DNA of 64,000 bases, from contig NZ_LT592170.1 of NCBI RefSeq assembly GCF_900088825.1, forward strand, positions 792,590 to 856,589. The letters run 5' to 3'. This document shows positions 49,188 through 58,075 of the stretch, piece after piece. Under the pieces are notes generated by a model that had not been told where the DNA came from, did no database searches, and saw only the letters and a list, made by a program, of their open reading frames with translations. The position numbers and the translations under genes were made by a program. This DNA is from Thiomonas delicata (GTDB taxonomy: Bacteria > Pseudomonadota > Gammaproteobacteria > Burkholderiales > Burkholderiaceae_C). Each line of letters starts with the position of its first letter. Position 1 is the first letter of the stretch.

Positions 49188-50657
49188 ATGAAACAAACGC
49201 TCAATCTTCGACTGTCCCAGCATCTGGCGCTGACGCCCCAGCTGCAGCAGTCCATTCGCCTGCTGCAGCTCTCGACCCTCGAGTTGCAGCAGGAAGTCGA
49301 GCAGATGCTCGAAGCCAACCCCTTCCTGGAGCACGAGGAGGCGGAGCCGGAGCCGGAGGCGGCGTCCGAGGCTCAGGCAACGGCCGAAGTGGCCGAGGCG
49401 CGCAAGGAGGCGGCGTCGGACGAGACGCCGGAGCTCAAACTCGACCGGGAAGACTGGCAGGGCGGAGCCGAACAGGGAGACTGGGACGCGGCCCCCGGCG
49501 AAACCTGGCAGGGCAGCAACAGCGAGGCCGATGACGACTTCGACCCCCTCGGCCTGGCGCATGTCGGGATCGACTTGCGCGCCCACCTGCGCAGCCAGCT
49601 CGCGGGTTTGAGCCTGGGCGAAGGCGACCGCGCCGCTGCGGAAGCCATCATCGATTCGCTCGATGACGACGGCTACCTGCCCGAAGGGCCCGACCAGCTT
49701 GCCGCCGAACTCGATGCCACGGCCGACGCCGAGGAGCGCGAGGCTCTGTGCGACGCCTTGCGCATGGGGCTCAAGTTGGTGCAGAGCTTCGACCCCGCCG
49801 GGGTGGGCGCCACCACGCTGTCCGAGTGCTTGTGCCTGCAGCTGCGACGCGAGCCGCCGTGCCCGATCCGGGACCTGGCCATGGCGCTGTGCGCGGGTGG
49901 GCATATGGACCTTCTGTCCAAGCGCGATTGGCGCCGTCTGGGGCGTCTGCTGCATGCCGACGAGGCCGCTTTGCGCGAGGTGCAGCAACGCATCGCCAAG
50001 CTGGACCCGCGCCCGGGGGCGCGCTTTGCGCCGTCCACCGCCCAGGCCGTCACGCCTGACGTCATCGCCCAGCGCAGCGGGCGGCGTTGGCGTGCCGTTC
50101 TCAATCCCGAAGTGCTGCCCAAGCTGCGCATCAACGGCCTGTACGCGGATCTGCTGCGGCGTTCGCGCGATGGCGCGGGGCTGTCGGGCCAATTGCAGGA
50201 GGCGCGCTGGTTCGTGCGCAACGTGCAACAGCGCTTCGAGACCATCGAGCGCGTGGCCCAGGCCGTCATCGAGCGCCAGCAGAATTTTTTCAACCATGGC
50301 GAGCTGGGCATGCGGCCGCTGGTGCTGCGTGAAATCGCCGACGAACTGGGTTTGCACGAGTCCACCATTTCCCGCGTCACCACGCAGAAATACGTGTTGA
50401 CGCCTTTCGGCACCTTCGAGTTGAAATACTTCTTCGGCTCGGGACTGTCCACCGATACCGGCGGCAACGCCTCGAGCACGGCAGTGCGCGCGCTCATTCG
50501 GCAGATGGTGCAGGAGGAAAATCCGGCGGCCCCGCTGTCGGATGGCGAGATCGCCGAACGCCTTTCCGCGCAAGGCATCACCGTGGCGCGGCGCACCGTG
50601 GCGAAGTATCGCGACGCCCTGCGCATTCCGCCCACGGCGCAACGCAAGAGCGCGTAG
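49188..50657 (+). CDS. rpoN: RNA polymerase sigma-54 factor
   Basis: 489 residues. Region I is MKQTLNLRLSQHLALTPQLQ with the Gln/Leu-rich stretch after it, region II is acidic (residues about 45-115), and the C-terminus has the helix-turn-helix LHESTISRVTTQKY and the RpoN box ARRTVAKYRDALRIP. It directs transcription from -24/-12 promoters. In most beta-proteobacteria hpf follows directly; here it lies 13 kb away at 63741. Confidence 0.97.
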   Translation: MKQTLNLRLSQHLALTPQLQQSIRLLQLSTLELQQEVEQMLEANPFLEHEEAEPEPEAASEAQATAEVAEARKEAASDETPELKLDREDWQGGAEQGDWDAAPGETWQGSNSEADDDFDPLGLAHVGIDLRAHLRSQLAGLSLGEGDRAAAEAIIDSLDDDGYLPEGPDQLAAELDATADAEEREALCDALRMGLKLVQSFDPAGVGATTLSECLCLQLRREPPCPIRDLAMALCAGGHMDLLSKRDWRRLGRLLHADEAALREVQQRIAKLDPRPGARFAPSTAQAVTPDVIAQRSGRRWRAVLNPEVLPKLRINGLYADLLRRSRDGAGLSGQLQEARWFVRNVQQRFETIERVAQAVIERQQNFFNHGELGMRPLVLREIADELGLHESTISRVTTQKYVLTPFGTFELKYFFGSGLSTDTGGNASSTAVRALIRQMVQEENPAAPLSDGEIAERLSAQGITVARRTVAKYRDALRIPPTAQRKSA

Positions 50658-50685
50658 GGGCTGCCGCCTCGCGCGCCCTAGCCCC
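50657..50685. terminator. Hairpin between convergent rpoN and rfaE2
   Basis: GGGGCT and AGCCCC pair across the 20-base convergent gap, including both stop regions. There is no T-run; the loop is 17 bases and itself GC-rich. Confidence 0.35.
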
Positions 50686-51217
50686 GATGGCGGCGGATGC
50701 GCTGCACGAGCGCCGTGGTTGAGCGCCCCGCGACGAGGGGAATCGCCATCGCGTGCCCGCCCCAGCTGCGTACCAGGGTCGTCTCGGCCAGGGTTTCGAT
50801 GGCGTAGTCGCCGCCCTTCACGTACAGGTCGGGTCGCACCAGATTGAGCAGGGCGAGCGGCGTGCTCTGGTCGAACAGCACGACAAGATCCACGCTCTCC
50901 AGCGCGGCAAGCACCGCGGCGCGGTCGTCCTGCGCATTGAGCGGGCGGTCGGGCCCCTTGCCCAGGGTGCGTGCCGAGGCGTCCGAATTCAAGCCCACGA
51001 CCAGGCTCGCCCCCTGGGCGCGCGCTTGCGCGAGATAGGTCACATGGCCCCGGTGCAGGATGTCGAACACGCCGTTGGTGAACACCAGCGGACGCGGGAG
51101 TAAGGCCAGGGCAGGCGGCAAATCCGTTTGCGCGACGATTTTTTGCAGGAAGGCGGGAGGAGCCGTCGGGGCGTCGACGGTGGAGGCGGGCGTGGAGCGG
51201 CTGGACATGTCCGGCAT
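50678..51217 (-). CDS. rfaE2: Heptose 1-phosphate adenylyltransferase (RfaE domain II)
   Basis: 179 residues. The nucleotidyltransferase motif is VFTNGVFDILHRGHVTYLAQ (HxGH) and the later VKGGDY is conserved. It makes ADP-heptose for LPS core. The separate RfaE1 kinase domain is not fused, as usual in beta-proteobacteria. Two ATGs (51217, 51208) are possible starts. Confidence 0.93.
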   Translation of the reverse strand: MPDMSSRSTPASTVDAPTAPPAFLQKIVAQTDLPPALALLPRPLVFTNGVFDILHRGHVTYLAQARAQGASLVVGLNSDASARTLGKGPDRPLNAQDDRAAVLAALESVDLVVLFDQSTPLALLNLVRPDLYVKGGDYAIETLAETTLVRSWGGHAMAIPLVAGRSTTALVQRIRRHRG

Positions 51218-51364
51218 TGTCGCAAAGCTGCGCACGCCGGCCGGCGTGCCTTGGGTGGGCGCGGCGCGTTCACCAAACTTCACGGTTGCATCGCCCGCGA
51301 ACCGATACCATTTCCCGCATCGCCCCGTTTCCAGCCGTGGGTGCGCAGCGCAAGCCTTTTTCTT

Positions 51365-52786
51365 ATGTCCGATTCCATCTCCAACCGATTCCACGCCCTT
51401 CTCGCCCACCTGCGATTCGGCCTCGACCCCATGGTGCCGATGATGCTGATCGCCGCGGCCGTCGGTTTCGCCAGTTCCGTGGCCGTTGAGGGTTTCCGGA
51501 TGGCCATGTACGCCATCATTCATCTCTACAGCGCGCATGAGCATCTGGTGGCCGCTGCCGCCGGCCTGCCGCTGTGGCAGCGCGCTGCCATTCCGCCGCT
51601 CGCGGCAATCGTCGGCGGGCTCATCATGTGGGCCGGGCACCGCTGGATCAAGCGTCCGCGCGGGCCGGAATACATGGAGGCGGTCCGGGTGGGCGATGGC
51701 CGGCTGCCGCTGGGGCCGAACCTGGTGCGCACCGTGTCTTCGCTCGTGGCCGTGTCCGGCGGCATCACCATCGGCCGCGAAGGCACGATGATCCAGTTCG
51801 CCTCGCTCATCTCGTCCATCATCGGGCGCATTGGCCGCGCCGACGCGGCTCACCAGCGGCTCATCGTCGCCTGCGGCGCCGCCGCCGGCTTCGCCGGGGC
51901 CTATCACGCGCCGATCGCCGGGACCCTGTTCGTCGCCGAAATCATTCTCGGCGGCTTGCAGTTGCGCGAGATCGCCGCCGTGCTGGTGGCCGCGGTGATC
52001 GGCGAACTCACCACGCAAAGCCTGTTCGCCACCGGGCCGCTGTACCTGGCGCACGCGGTGCCTGCGGTGAGTTTCGTCGATCTGCTCGACGCAGCGCTCC
52101 TGGGGCTGCTGGCCGGGTTCATCGGCCCGGCGTTTCTCTGGCTGCTCGACACCTCGCGGCGCAAATACCAGTCGCTGATCGGCTTCCTGCCGTTGCGCAT
52201 GGGCTTGGCCGGGTTGGTCATCGGCCTGCTTTCTCTGCTCATGCCCGAGGTCTGGGGCAACGGCTACAGCGTGGTGCAGTCTTTTCTCGTCGACCACTGG
52301 GCGCTGTCGGCGGTGGCGGGTGTCTTCGTGCTGCGGCTGATCGCCGTCACCGCGGCGAGCGCGGCCGGCATCCCCGGCGGCGTGTTGACGCCGACGTTGG
52401 CGCTGGGGGCGGCCATGGGTCTCATGGTCTCGCATTCGTTTCTCGTGCCCGAGGCCAGTCACTCGCAGGCCTTGTGGGCCCTGGTCGGCATGGGCAGCCT
52501 GCTGGCGGCCACCACGCACGCGCCGGCGATGTCGGCCATCATGGTGTTCGAGATCACCCGCAACTACAACGTGGTGATGGCCGCCATGCCGGCTTGCGTC
52601 ATTGCCTCGGTCATCGGCAGCCTGCTGCGCCATCGCTCGGTCTATGCCGAGGCCTTGGGGCTCAAGGAGGGCGAACACAGCACTCTGGGAGTCGTGGAGC
52701 GCGCGTTCCCGAGCGCTGGCGAGGAGACGGTGGCAGCTCTTGCGGTGACTGATGCCGGCCCACCCTTGGGCGGCAAGGCTGAGTGA
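51365..52786 (+). CDS. ClC-family chloride channel/antiporter
   Basis: 473 residues with about ten membrane helices. The ClC block AVSGGITIGREGTMIQF contains the gating Glu in GREG (usual GREGP, here GREGT), and AGAYHAPIAGTLFVAEI and AAGIPGGVLTPTLALGAAMG match later ClC motifs. There is no CBS domain pair. It likely exchanges chloride and protons or acts as a channel. It is divergent from rfaE2 and convergent with the CarH-like gene. Confidence 0.88.
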   Translation: MSDSISNRFHALLAHLRFGLDPMVPMMLIAAAVGFASSVAVEGFRMAMYAIIHLYSAHEHLVAAAAGLPLWQRAAIPPLAAIVGGLIMWAGHRWIKRPRGPEYMEAVRVGDGRLPLGPNLVRTVSSLVAVSGGITIGREGTMIQFASLISSIIGRIGRADAAHQRLIVACGAAAGFAGAYHAPIAGTLFVAEIILGGLQLREIAAVLVAAVIGELTTQSLFATGPLYLAHAVPAVSFVDLLDAALLGLLAGFIGPAFLWLLDTSRRKYQSLIGFLPLRMGLAGLVIGLLSLLMPEVWGNGYSVVQSFLVDHWALSAVAGVFVLRLIAVTAASAAGIPGGVLTPTLALGAAMGLMVSHSFLVPEASHSQALWALVGMGSLLAATTHAPAMSAIMVFEITRNYNVVMAAMPACVIASVIGSLLRHRSVYAEALGLKEGEHSTLGVVERAFPSAGEETVAALAVTDAGPPLGGKAE

Positions 52787-52865
52787 CACCGCGGAGGTCC
52801 GGCGTAGATCCTGACGCCGCCGCCCTGCGCTTGGGATACCGGTAGACCTTGCCGTCTTGTGAACG

Positions 52866-52909
52866 GTGTGATCCTCGCTGGTTCGATACAGATCCGATGC
52901 GGATCACAC
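52866..52909. terminator. Inverted repeat between convergent clc-like and CarH-like genes
   Basis: GTGTGATCC and GGATCACAC are perfect 9-base arms separated by 26 bases in the 126-base convergent gap. There is no T-run, so it may end both transcripts or be a protein site. Confidence 0.35.
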
Positions 52910-52912
52910 GGA

Positions 52913-53875
52913 TCAACTGACTGGGGAATGGGTTTGTCGCCACGTGCGGATGGCTTCGGGCAGACTGGTGAGTTCGCGTGCGATGCGTACACCGTTCGGT
53001 GCGCGTCTGAGCGCAGGAGACGAGCCTCCTGCCCAGACCTCAATGGTTTCCGGCAATCGGCTGCGGAGTTCGGCCAGTGCTTCCAGGACTTGCGTCTGGG
53101 TGGGTAGTGCGGAAAAGCTCAGCGCCAGCACATCGGCATGGTGTGCCTGTGCGGCAAGCAGCATGCTCGACACCGGCGTTTGCACGCCTAGCGAGACACA
53201 GTGGCATCCTTCGAGCGCGAGCATGGCCTCGGCCATGAGCAGCCCCAGCCCATGGGGCTCGTGGGGGATGGTGGTGAGCAGCACGCGTGGGCGCGCCGCC
53301 TCGGCTGACTCGGGGCCCGGTACGGCCGAAATGGCGGCGCGCAGCACGCGGTGCAGCGTTTCGGAGAACTGATGCTCTTCGAAGATCTCCAGATCTCCGC
53401 GCATCCAAGCCTGGCCAACGTCGGCCACCAGAGGGGCGACGATTTCGGTGACAAAACGCCCCAGGCCCAAACGCATCTGGGCTTGCATCAACTCACGCTT
53501 GAGCCGCTCTGCATCATGCTGTTTGACGAGGCGAAGGTAATGCTTCGAGCCTGATTTGAGAGCATCGATTGCGCGCACGGCGGCTGGAGGCGTCGATGCC
53601 TGTAGAGATTCGCGTGCCAGTGCCTGGAGTTCTTCTACCGGCCGCGCGACGATGCGACCGGGCCTGTGTCCCGCGGCCATCAGGCGCTTGATCAAGTGCA
53701 GTTTTTTCACCTGATCGACTGGATACAGCCGTTCCTGCAGCGCGTCGCGCAAGGGCATCGGAAAGCCGTAGCGCCGTTCCCACACCCTCAGCGTGTCCTT
53801 CGGAATGCCGGTGTCGCGCTCAACCGCGGCGATGCTCATGTCGGATAGGGTGGCTGGAGAGGTGCGGTCGTTCAT
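52913..53875 (-). CDS. CarH/LitR-like B12-dependent light-sensing MerR regulator
   Basis: 320 residues. The N-terminal MerR helix-turn-helix (about residues 12-75) has VERDTGIPKDTLRVWERRYG. The middle four-helix domain carries the W-x9-EH photoreceptor motif (W157, E167, H168), and the cobalamin domain has E206-x-H208-x-x-G211 followed by SLGVQTP. In CarH these residues cap the adenosyl group and provide the lower cobalt ligand. Such proteins repress target genes in the dark as B12-bound tetramers and release DNA in light. It is divergent from the gpx-folE2-cfa genes, with two palindromes between. Confidence 0.88.
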   Translation of the reverse strand: MNDRTSPATLSDMSIAAVERDTGIPKDTLRVWERRYGFPMPLRDALQERLYPVDQVKKLHLIKRLMAAGHRPGRIVARPVEELQALARESLQASTPPAAVRAIDALKSGSKHYLRLVKQHDAERLKRELMQAQMRLGLGRFVTEIVAPLVADVGQAWMRGDLEIFEEHQFSETLHRVLRAAISAVPGPESAEAARPRVLLTTIPHEPHGLGLLMAEAMLALEGCHCVSLGVQTPVSSMLLAAQAHHADVLALSFSALPTQTQVLEALAELRSRLPETIEVWAGGSSPALRRAPNGVRIARELTSLPEAIRTWRQTHSPVS

Positions 53876-54005
53876 CGAGGAAAGGTGGTCTGGCTTGCAT
53901 CCAAAACGTTCGCCATGGCGTATGAGGTTTCTGTGCTTGTTTCCCGGTCCCTGGCAGGGATTGCCCCCTATCGTAGGCGGCCATGAAATGGGCTCGGAAA
54001 AACCA

Positions 54006-54053
54006 CAATTTTGTCCAGGACAAAATTGGTGTCAGGGTTTTTTGTCTAGGACA
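54006..54053. promoter_or_regulatory. Twin palindromic operators, probable CarH-like sites
   Basis: Site 1 (54006-54028) is a perfect inverted repeat with arms CAATTTTGTCC and GGACAAAATTG around one central A. Site 2 (54043-54053) is TGTCTAGGACA, one mismatch from the same core. The direct repeat TTTTGTC-x-AGGACA recurs exactly 31 bases apart, three helical turns. The sites lie 130-170 bases upstream of the divergent CarH-like start and 49-96 bases upstream of gpx. The remaining gap sequence shows no clear -35/-10 pair. Confidence 0.7.
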
Positions 54054-54101
54054 TCCTGCATCATTTGCAGCCACAAGCATCGCCCTTCCCGGAGTTGTCT
54101 C

Positions 54102-54689
54102 ATGCGTCGTCTCAAAATTCTTGCTGTTGTCGTCGCTCTATCCAGCTGGATCGCTTTGGATCTGAATGCGCACGCCACCCCCCCTGTTGCCCAGCCTGCC
54201 GCAACGGGCGCATGCCCGTCCCTGTTGAACCAGACATTCCCGCGCTTGCAGGACGACAAGCCCATCGACATGTGTCAGTACGCCGGCAAAGTTGTGCTGG
54301 TGGTCAATACAGCGAGCTACTGCGGTTTTACTCCGCAATACAAAGGTTTGGAGGCGCTCTACCGGCAATACGGACCCCAAGGTCTCGTGGTGCTGGGTTT
54401 TCCGTCCAATGATTTCAATCAGGAAATGAAGGATCCGGGCAAGATCGCCGCGTTTTGCAGAGACACCTACGACGTCCAATTTCCGATGTTCGCGCCCTCG
54501 CACGTGACCGAACCGAAGCCGAACGATTTCTACAAAAAACTGATCATGGCCACGGGTGATCAACCGAAATGGAATTTTTACAAGTATTTGATCGGACGTA
54601 ATGGGAAGATTGCCGGTGTTTATTCCAGTCTAACCACGCCCGAAAACAAAGACTTCGTCGCAAAGATTCAAGCTCTACTCAAGCAGTAG
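54102..54689 (+). CDS. Exported glutathione peroxidase family protein
   Basis: 195 residues from the ATG at 54102, seven bases after GGAG. A signal peptide (MRRLKILAVVVALSSWIALD, cleavage near NAHA) makes it periplasmic, unusual for this family. The peroxidatic Cys is in NTASYCGFTPQYKGLEALY, and the WNF motif in KWNFYKYL is kept. The usual second Cys of FPCNQF is Ser here (FPSNDF). It would reduce peroxides, probably with a thioredoxin-like partner. It is the first gene downstream of the twin operators. Confidence 0.9.
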   Translation: MRRLKILAVVVALSSWIALDLNAHATPPVAQPAATGACPSLLNQTFPRLQDDKPIDMCQYAGKVVLVVNTASYCGFTPQYKGLEALYRQYGPQGLVVLGFPSNDFNQEMKDPGKIAAFCRDTYDVQFPMFAPSHVTEPKPNDFYKKLIMATGDQPKWNFYKYLIGRNGKIAGVYSSLTTPENKDFVAKIQALLKQ

Positions 54690-54818
54690 ACGTATCGCAG
54701 CGAGTCGCCACATGGCGTGGCGCATCCTGATGCATGCAGCCGAGAAACCGCAGCCGACCGCCCACGACACCCCCCCATGGAGTTGCCCGCAAGGTGCCGC
54801 TTCTTGAAAGGACAGCAG

Positions 54819-55643
54819 ATGAACGCCCCTGAACATTTCTTTGCAAGCGAACCCAGAGCATTGCCCGATATTCAGTCCGCCGGCGACCGACGCAACCTGC
54901 CGATTCAGCGCGTAGGGGTCAAGGGAGTGCGTCATCCGGTACTCATCCGCACCGTGGATGGCGGCACGCAGCCCAGCGTGGCCACATTCGACATGTTCGT
55001 GGCGTTGCCATCCGACGTGAAAGGCACGCACATGTCACGCTTCGTCGAAATTCTCGAAGCCCACGCAGGCGTTCCCCTCGACCCCGCAACGCTGCGTGGC
55101 ATGTTTGACCGCATGCTTGAGCGGCTGGGCGCCCAACGTGGTGAGATCGCCCTGACGTTCACCTATTTCATGCGCAAGACGGCGCCGGTATCGGGTGTGA
55201 GCAGCCTGATGGACTATGAAGCCAGCTTTCATGTGACGGGTCGCGTCGGAGCGCCAGCACAGGTGCACATGGCGTTGCAAGTTCCGGTCACGAGCCTGTG
55301 CCCATGCTCGCGCGAGATTTCCAATTACGGTGCGCACAACCAGCGGTCGCACTTGACCCTGAAGATCGAGACCAAGGCCCCGATGCATTTGGATGACATC
55401 GTGCGTGTGGCCGAAAGCAGCGCCTCCTGTGAGCTTTGGGGGTTGCTCAAGAGGCCGGATGAGAAGTATGTCACCGAACGCGCCTATGACAACCCCAAGT
55501 TTGTCGAGGACCTGGTGCGGGACGTGGCTCTGGCACTGCGGTCGGATGCGCGCGTGGATGCATTCACGGTGGAATCGGAGAACTTCGAGTCGATCCACAA
55601 CCACTCCGCCTACGCGCGCATCGATTTCGTGCGCGGGGCATGA
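54819..55643 (+). CDS. folE2: GTP cyclohydrolase FolE2
   Basis: 274 residues, the usual FolE2 (type IB) size. Conserved blocks are [17 protein letters not shown], the metal/catalytic Cys region [20 protein letters not shown] and the C-terminal [14 protein letters not shown]. It makes dihydroneopterin triphosphate from GTP without requiring zinc. AAAGGA precedes the ATG. In light-response clusters a pterin enzyme often accompanies photolyase; no photolyase gene lies in this window. Confidence 0.95.
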   Translation: MNAPEHFFASEPRALPDIQSAGDRRNLPIQRVGVKGVRHPVLIRTVDGGTQPSVATFDMFVALPSDVKGTHMSRFVEILEAHAGVPLDPATLRGMFDRMLERLGAQRGEIALTFTYFMRKTAPVSGVSSLMDYEASFHVTGRVGAPAQVHMALQVPVTSLCPCSREISNYGAHNQRSHLTLKIETKAPMHLDDIVRVAESSASCELWGLLKRPDEKYVTERAYDNPKFVEDLVRDVALALRSDARVDAFTVESENFESIHNHSAYARIDFVRGA

Positions 55644-55901
55644 ATCCAGTTGCGTGCGAATCTCGTATGCCTTGGTGTGCACCGGGCTTGCTGCTCTCTC
55701 GACAGCGCCACCGGATTTCCATTTCCTCGCTGCTCGAACCGGCACGGCCATGAGAACTTTTCGATTTTCCCGCACCGAAACAACGGCACTGCCCCGACAC
55801 ACGGTTGGCTTGGGAAACCCGGCTTACCTGTCATGGCTGCGTCCCGGCTCCGGCGCTGGGCGGCGTAACCAGATGCACGCCCAGTTTTGCGGGAGTGTGT
55901 G

Positions 55902-57236
55902 ATGCGAATCGCCATTGTCGGCACGGGCATTTCAGGCCTCGCTGCAGCCTGGCGCTTAAAGGAGCATGCGCAACTGACCGTATTCGAGGCCGGCAGTCAT
56001 TTCGGAGGCCACACGCACACGGTGGATGCCACTGTGGGGAGCATGACCTATCCGGTCGACACCGGTTTTCTCGTGCTCAATCGCCGTACCTACCCCGGCC
56101 TGCTCAGCCTGTTCACGGAACTGCACATTCCGATTGCCGAGTCTGACATGTCCTTTTCGGTCCAGCGCCTGTATCCCGGTGGGAGGCGCTTGGAGTGGAG
56201 CGGAGCCAATCTGAACACTGTGTTCGCCCAGCGCGCGAATCTGCTGCGCCCGCGCTTCTGGCGCATGCTGGGCGACATTCTGCGCTTCAACCGTGAGGCA
56301 ACAGAGCTGGCCGAGGCGGCTCAGCCCGCTTTGGCGGACACGCGCAGCGTGAGAGATTTTCTGCACGCAGGCCGATACAGCGACGACTTTGCGCATGGAT
56401 ATTTCCTGCCCATGGCGGCCTGCATCTGGTCTTGTCCCACGTCCCAAATGCTCGACTTTCCGGTCGCCACGATGGCGCGGTTTTGTCACAACCACGGTCT
56501 GCTGCAGGTGACGAAGCGCCCACAATGGCTGACTGTGCGCGGCGGTGCGCGACAGTATGTCGAGCGCATCGTCACCAGGCTGCCCGATGCGCGTCTGAAC
56601 ACCCCCGTCCGGCGTGTCAAGCGCTTCGACATGGGCGTCGAAGTGTCCACGGACACCGGCACGGAATGGTTCGATCACGTGATTCTCGCCTGCCACAGCG
56701 ATCAGGCATTGGCCCTTCTGGCTGATGCGAGCCAGACCGAACGCGAGGTCCTTGGCGCCATACGCTACCAGCCTAATCGTGCCGTGTTGCATACAGACAC
56801 CCATCTGCTGCCGCGAAACCCTAGGGCGTGGGCCGCATGGAATTATGAAAGCGCCATGCCCTCGGAGCGCCATGATCTCGGCAGAACCGTGCAGCCGACC
56901 GTCTGTCTGCACTATCTCATCAACAAGTTGCAGCCCGTGCCATTCGACCGGCCTGTCATGGTCACCATGAACCCGGTACGCGAACCCGAGCCGTCGAGCG
57001 TTCTGCGTCAAATCGACTATGCACATCCGGTGTTCGACACCGCGGCGGTCGCAGCGCAGTCTCGCATTCCCGAACTGCAGGGCCGACGCCGGACCTTCTA
57101 TTGCGGCGCATGGTGTGGCTACGGTTTTCATGAAGATGGCCTGAAGGCAGGTTATGCCGCGGCCAATGCCCTGCTTGCCCAGGCCAGTCGGCATGCCCTG
57201 GAAAGTCTGCCCTCAATGCAGGCCGAGGTGATGTGA
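55902..57236 (+). CDS. FAD-dependent amine-oxidase-like protein
   Basis: 444 residues. The N-terminal FAD fingerprint is IAIVGTGISGLAAAWRL with FEAGSHFGGHTHTV, and the C-terminal FAD block is YCGAWCGYGFHEDGLKAGYA. This is the NAD(P)/FAD family found next to DUF1365 and cyclopropane-fatty-acid synthase in singlet-oxygen and light-response clusters. Its substrate is unproven; an acyl-chain desaturation or oxidation role is inferred. GGGAG precedes the ATG and the stop overlaps the next start (TGATG). Confidence 0.88.
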   Translation: MRIAIVGTGISGLAAAWRLKEHAQLTVFEAGSHFGGHTHTVDATVGSMTYPVDTGFLVLNRRTYPGLLSLFTELHIPIAESDMSFSVQRLYPGGRRLEWSGANLNTVFAQRANLLRPRFWRMLGDILRFNREATELAEAAQPALADTRSVRDFLHAGRYSDDFAHGYFLPMAACIWSCPTSQMLDFPVATMARFCHNHGLLQVTKRPQWLTVRGGARQYVERIVTRLPDARLNTPVRRVKRFDMGVEVSTDTGTEWFDHVILACHSDQALALLADASQTEREVLGAIRYQPNRAVLHTDTHLLPRNPRAWAAWNYESAMPSERHDLGRTVQPTVCLHYLINKLQPVPFDRPVMVTMNPVREPEPSSVLRQIDYAHPVFDTAAVAAQSRIPELQGRRRTFYCGAWCGYGFHEDGLKAGYAAANALLAQASRHALESLPSMQAEVM

Positions 57237-58075
57237 TGAGCGAGGCATCGGCCCTGTCGCACGCCGCCATCGCAGGGCCGCCTGCCTGCCGTGGCAAGCC
57301 GGCCCTGCCGCAGATTGCCATGGGTATGGTGCATCACACACGGCTGCGCCCGGTCGTCAACCGTTTCGCCTACCGTGTGTTCTTCCTCCTCCTGCCGATG
57401 CGCACCCTCGCGCGCGACCCAGGCCTGTTGCCGATCGCGCGCAACCGCGCTGCGGCAGTGAGCTTTCACGACCGCGATCATGGCGATGGCGGGAGCGACA
57501 GCCTGGGCTGGCTCCTGGGATTGCTGCACGAACAGGGCATTCGTGATGCCGATGGCGAAATCTGGTTGCAGACTTTTCCACGCGTGCTGGGCTATGTGTT
57601 CAACCCGGTGAGCTTCTGGTACTGCCATCAGGCCAGCGGGGAGTTGCGAGCAATTGTTGCCGAGGTCAACAACACGTTCGGTGAGCGGCATTGCTATTTG
57701 CTTGAGCCTGGCAATCGGGCACAGACGCTGGCCTGGGGCCAAGAGCTTCGAGCCGCCAAGGTGTTTCATGTCTCCCCGTTTTGCGCAATCGAAGGCGGCT
57801 ATCGCTTCCGCTTCTTGCGCGCCCAGCATCACGATGGCGAGCGCTTGGTCGCTCGCATCGAACACGACGATTCCAGCGGCCCGCTCGTACTGACCAGCAT
57901 CAGCGGCTGCCTGCATCCCCTCAGCACGGCGAGCGCGAGGTCCGCCTTGTTCGCCAACCCCATGATGACCTTGGGTGTGATGGCGCGTATCCACTGGCAA
58001 GCGTTCAAGCTCTGGCGCAAGCGCGTGCCGTTCCACTTCAAGCCTGCACCACCCGATAACTCCGTGACGCGATGA
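57236..58075 (+). CDS. DUF1365 family protein
   Basis: 279 residues. Diagnostic blocks are GMVHHTRLRPVVNRFAYRVF, LGYVFNPVSFWYCH, EVNNTFGERHCYLL and KVFHVSPF. The family has no established activity but is almost always encoded between the amine-oxidase-like protein and Cfa. The ATG at 57236 uses the last base of the upstream stop; a GTG one codon earlier is possible. The end overlaps cfa (ATGA). Confidence 0.92.
   Translation: MSEASALSHAAIAGPPACRGKPALPQIAMGMVHHTRLRPVVNRFAYRVFFLLLPMRTLARDPGLLPIARNRAAAVSFHDRDHGDGGSDSLGWLLGLLHEQGIRDADGEIWLQTFPRVLGYVFNPVSFWYCHQASGELRAIVAEVNNTFGERHCYLLEPGNRAQTLAWGQELRAAKVFHVSPFCAIEGGYRFRFLRAQHHDGERLVARIEHDDSSGPLVLTSISGCLHPLSTASARSALFANPMMTLGVMARIHWQAFKLWRKRVPFHFKPAPPDNSVTR

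Noticed and set aside
52866-52909. GTGTGATCC/GGATCACAC as a CarH operator
   Set aside because: It lies at the convergent 3' ends of two genes, not at a promoter, and does not share the TGTC-x-AGGACA core of the sites at 54006-54053.
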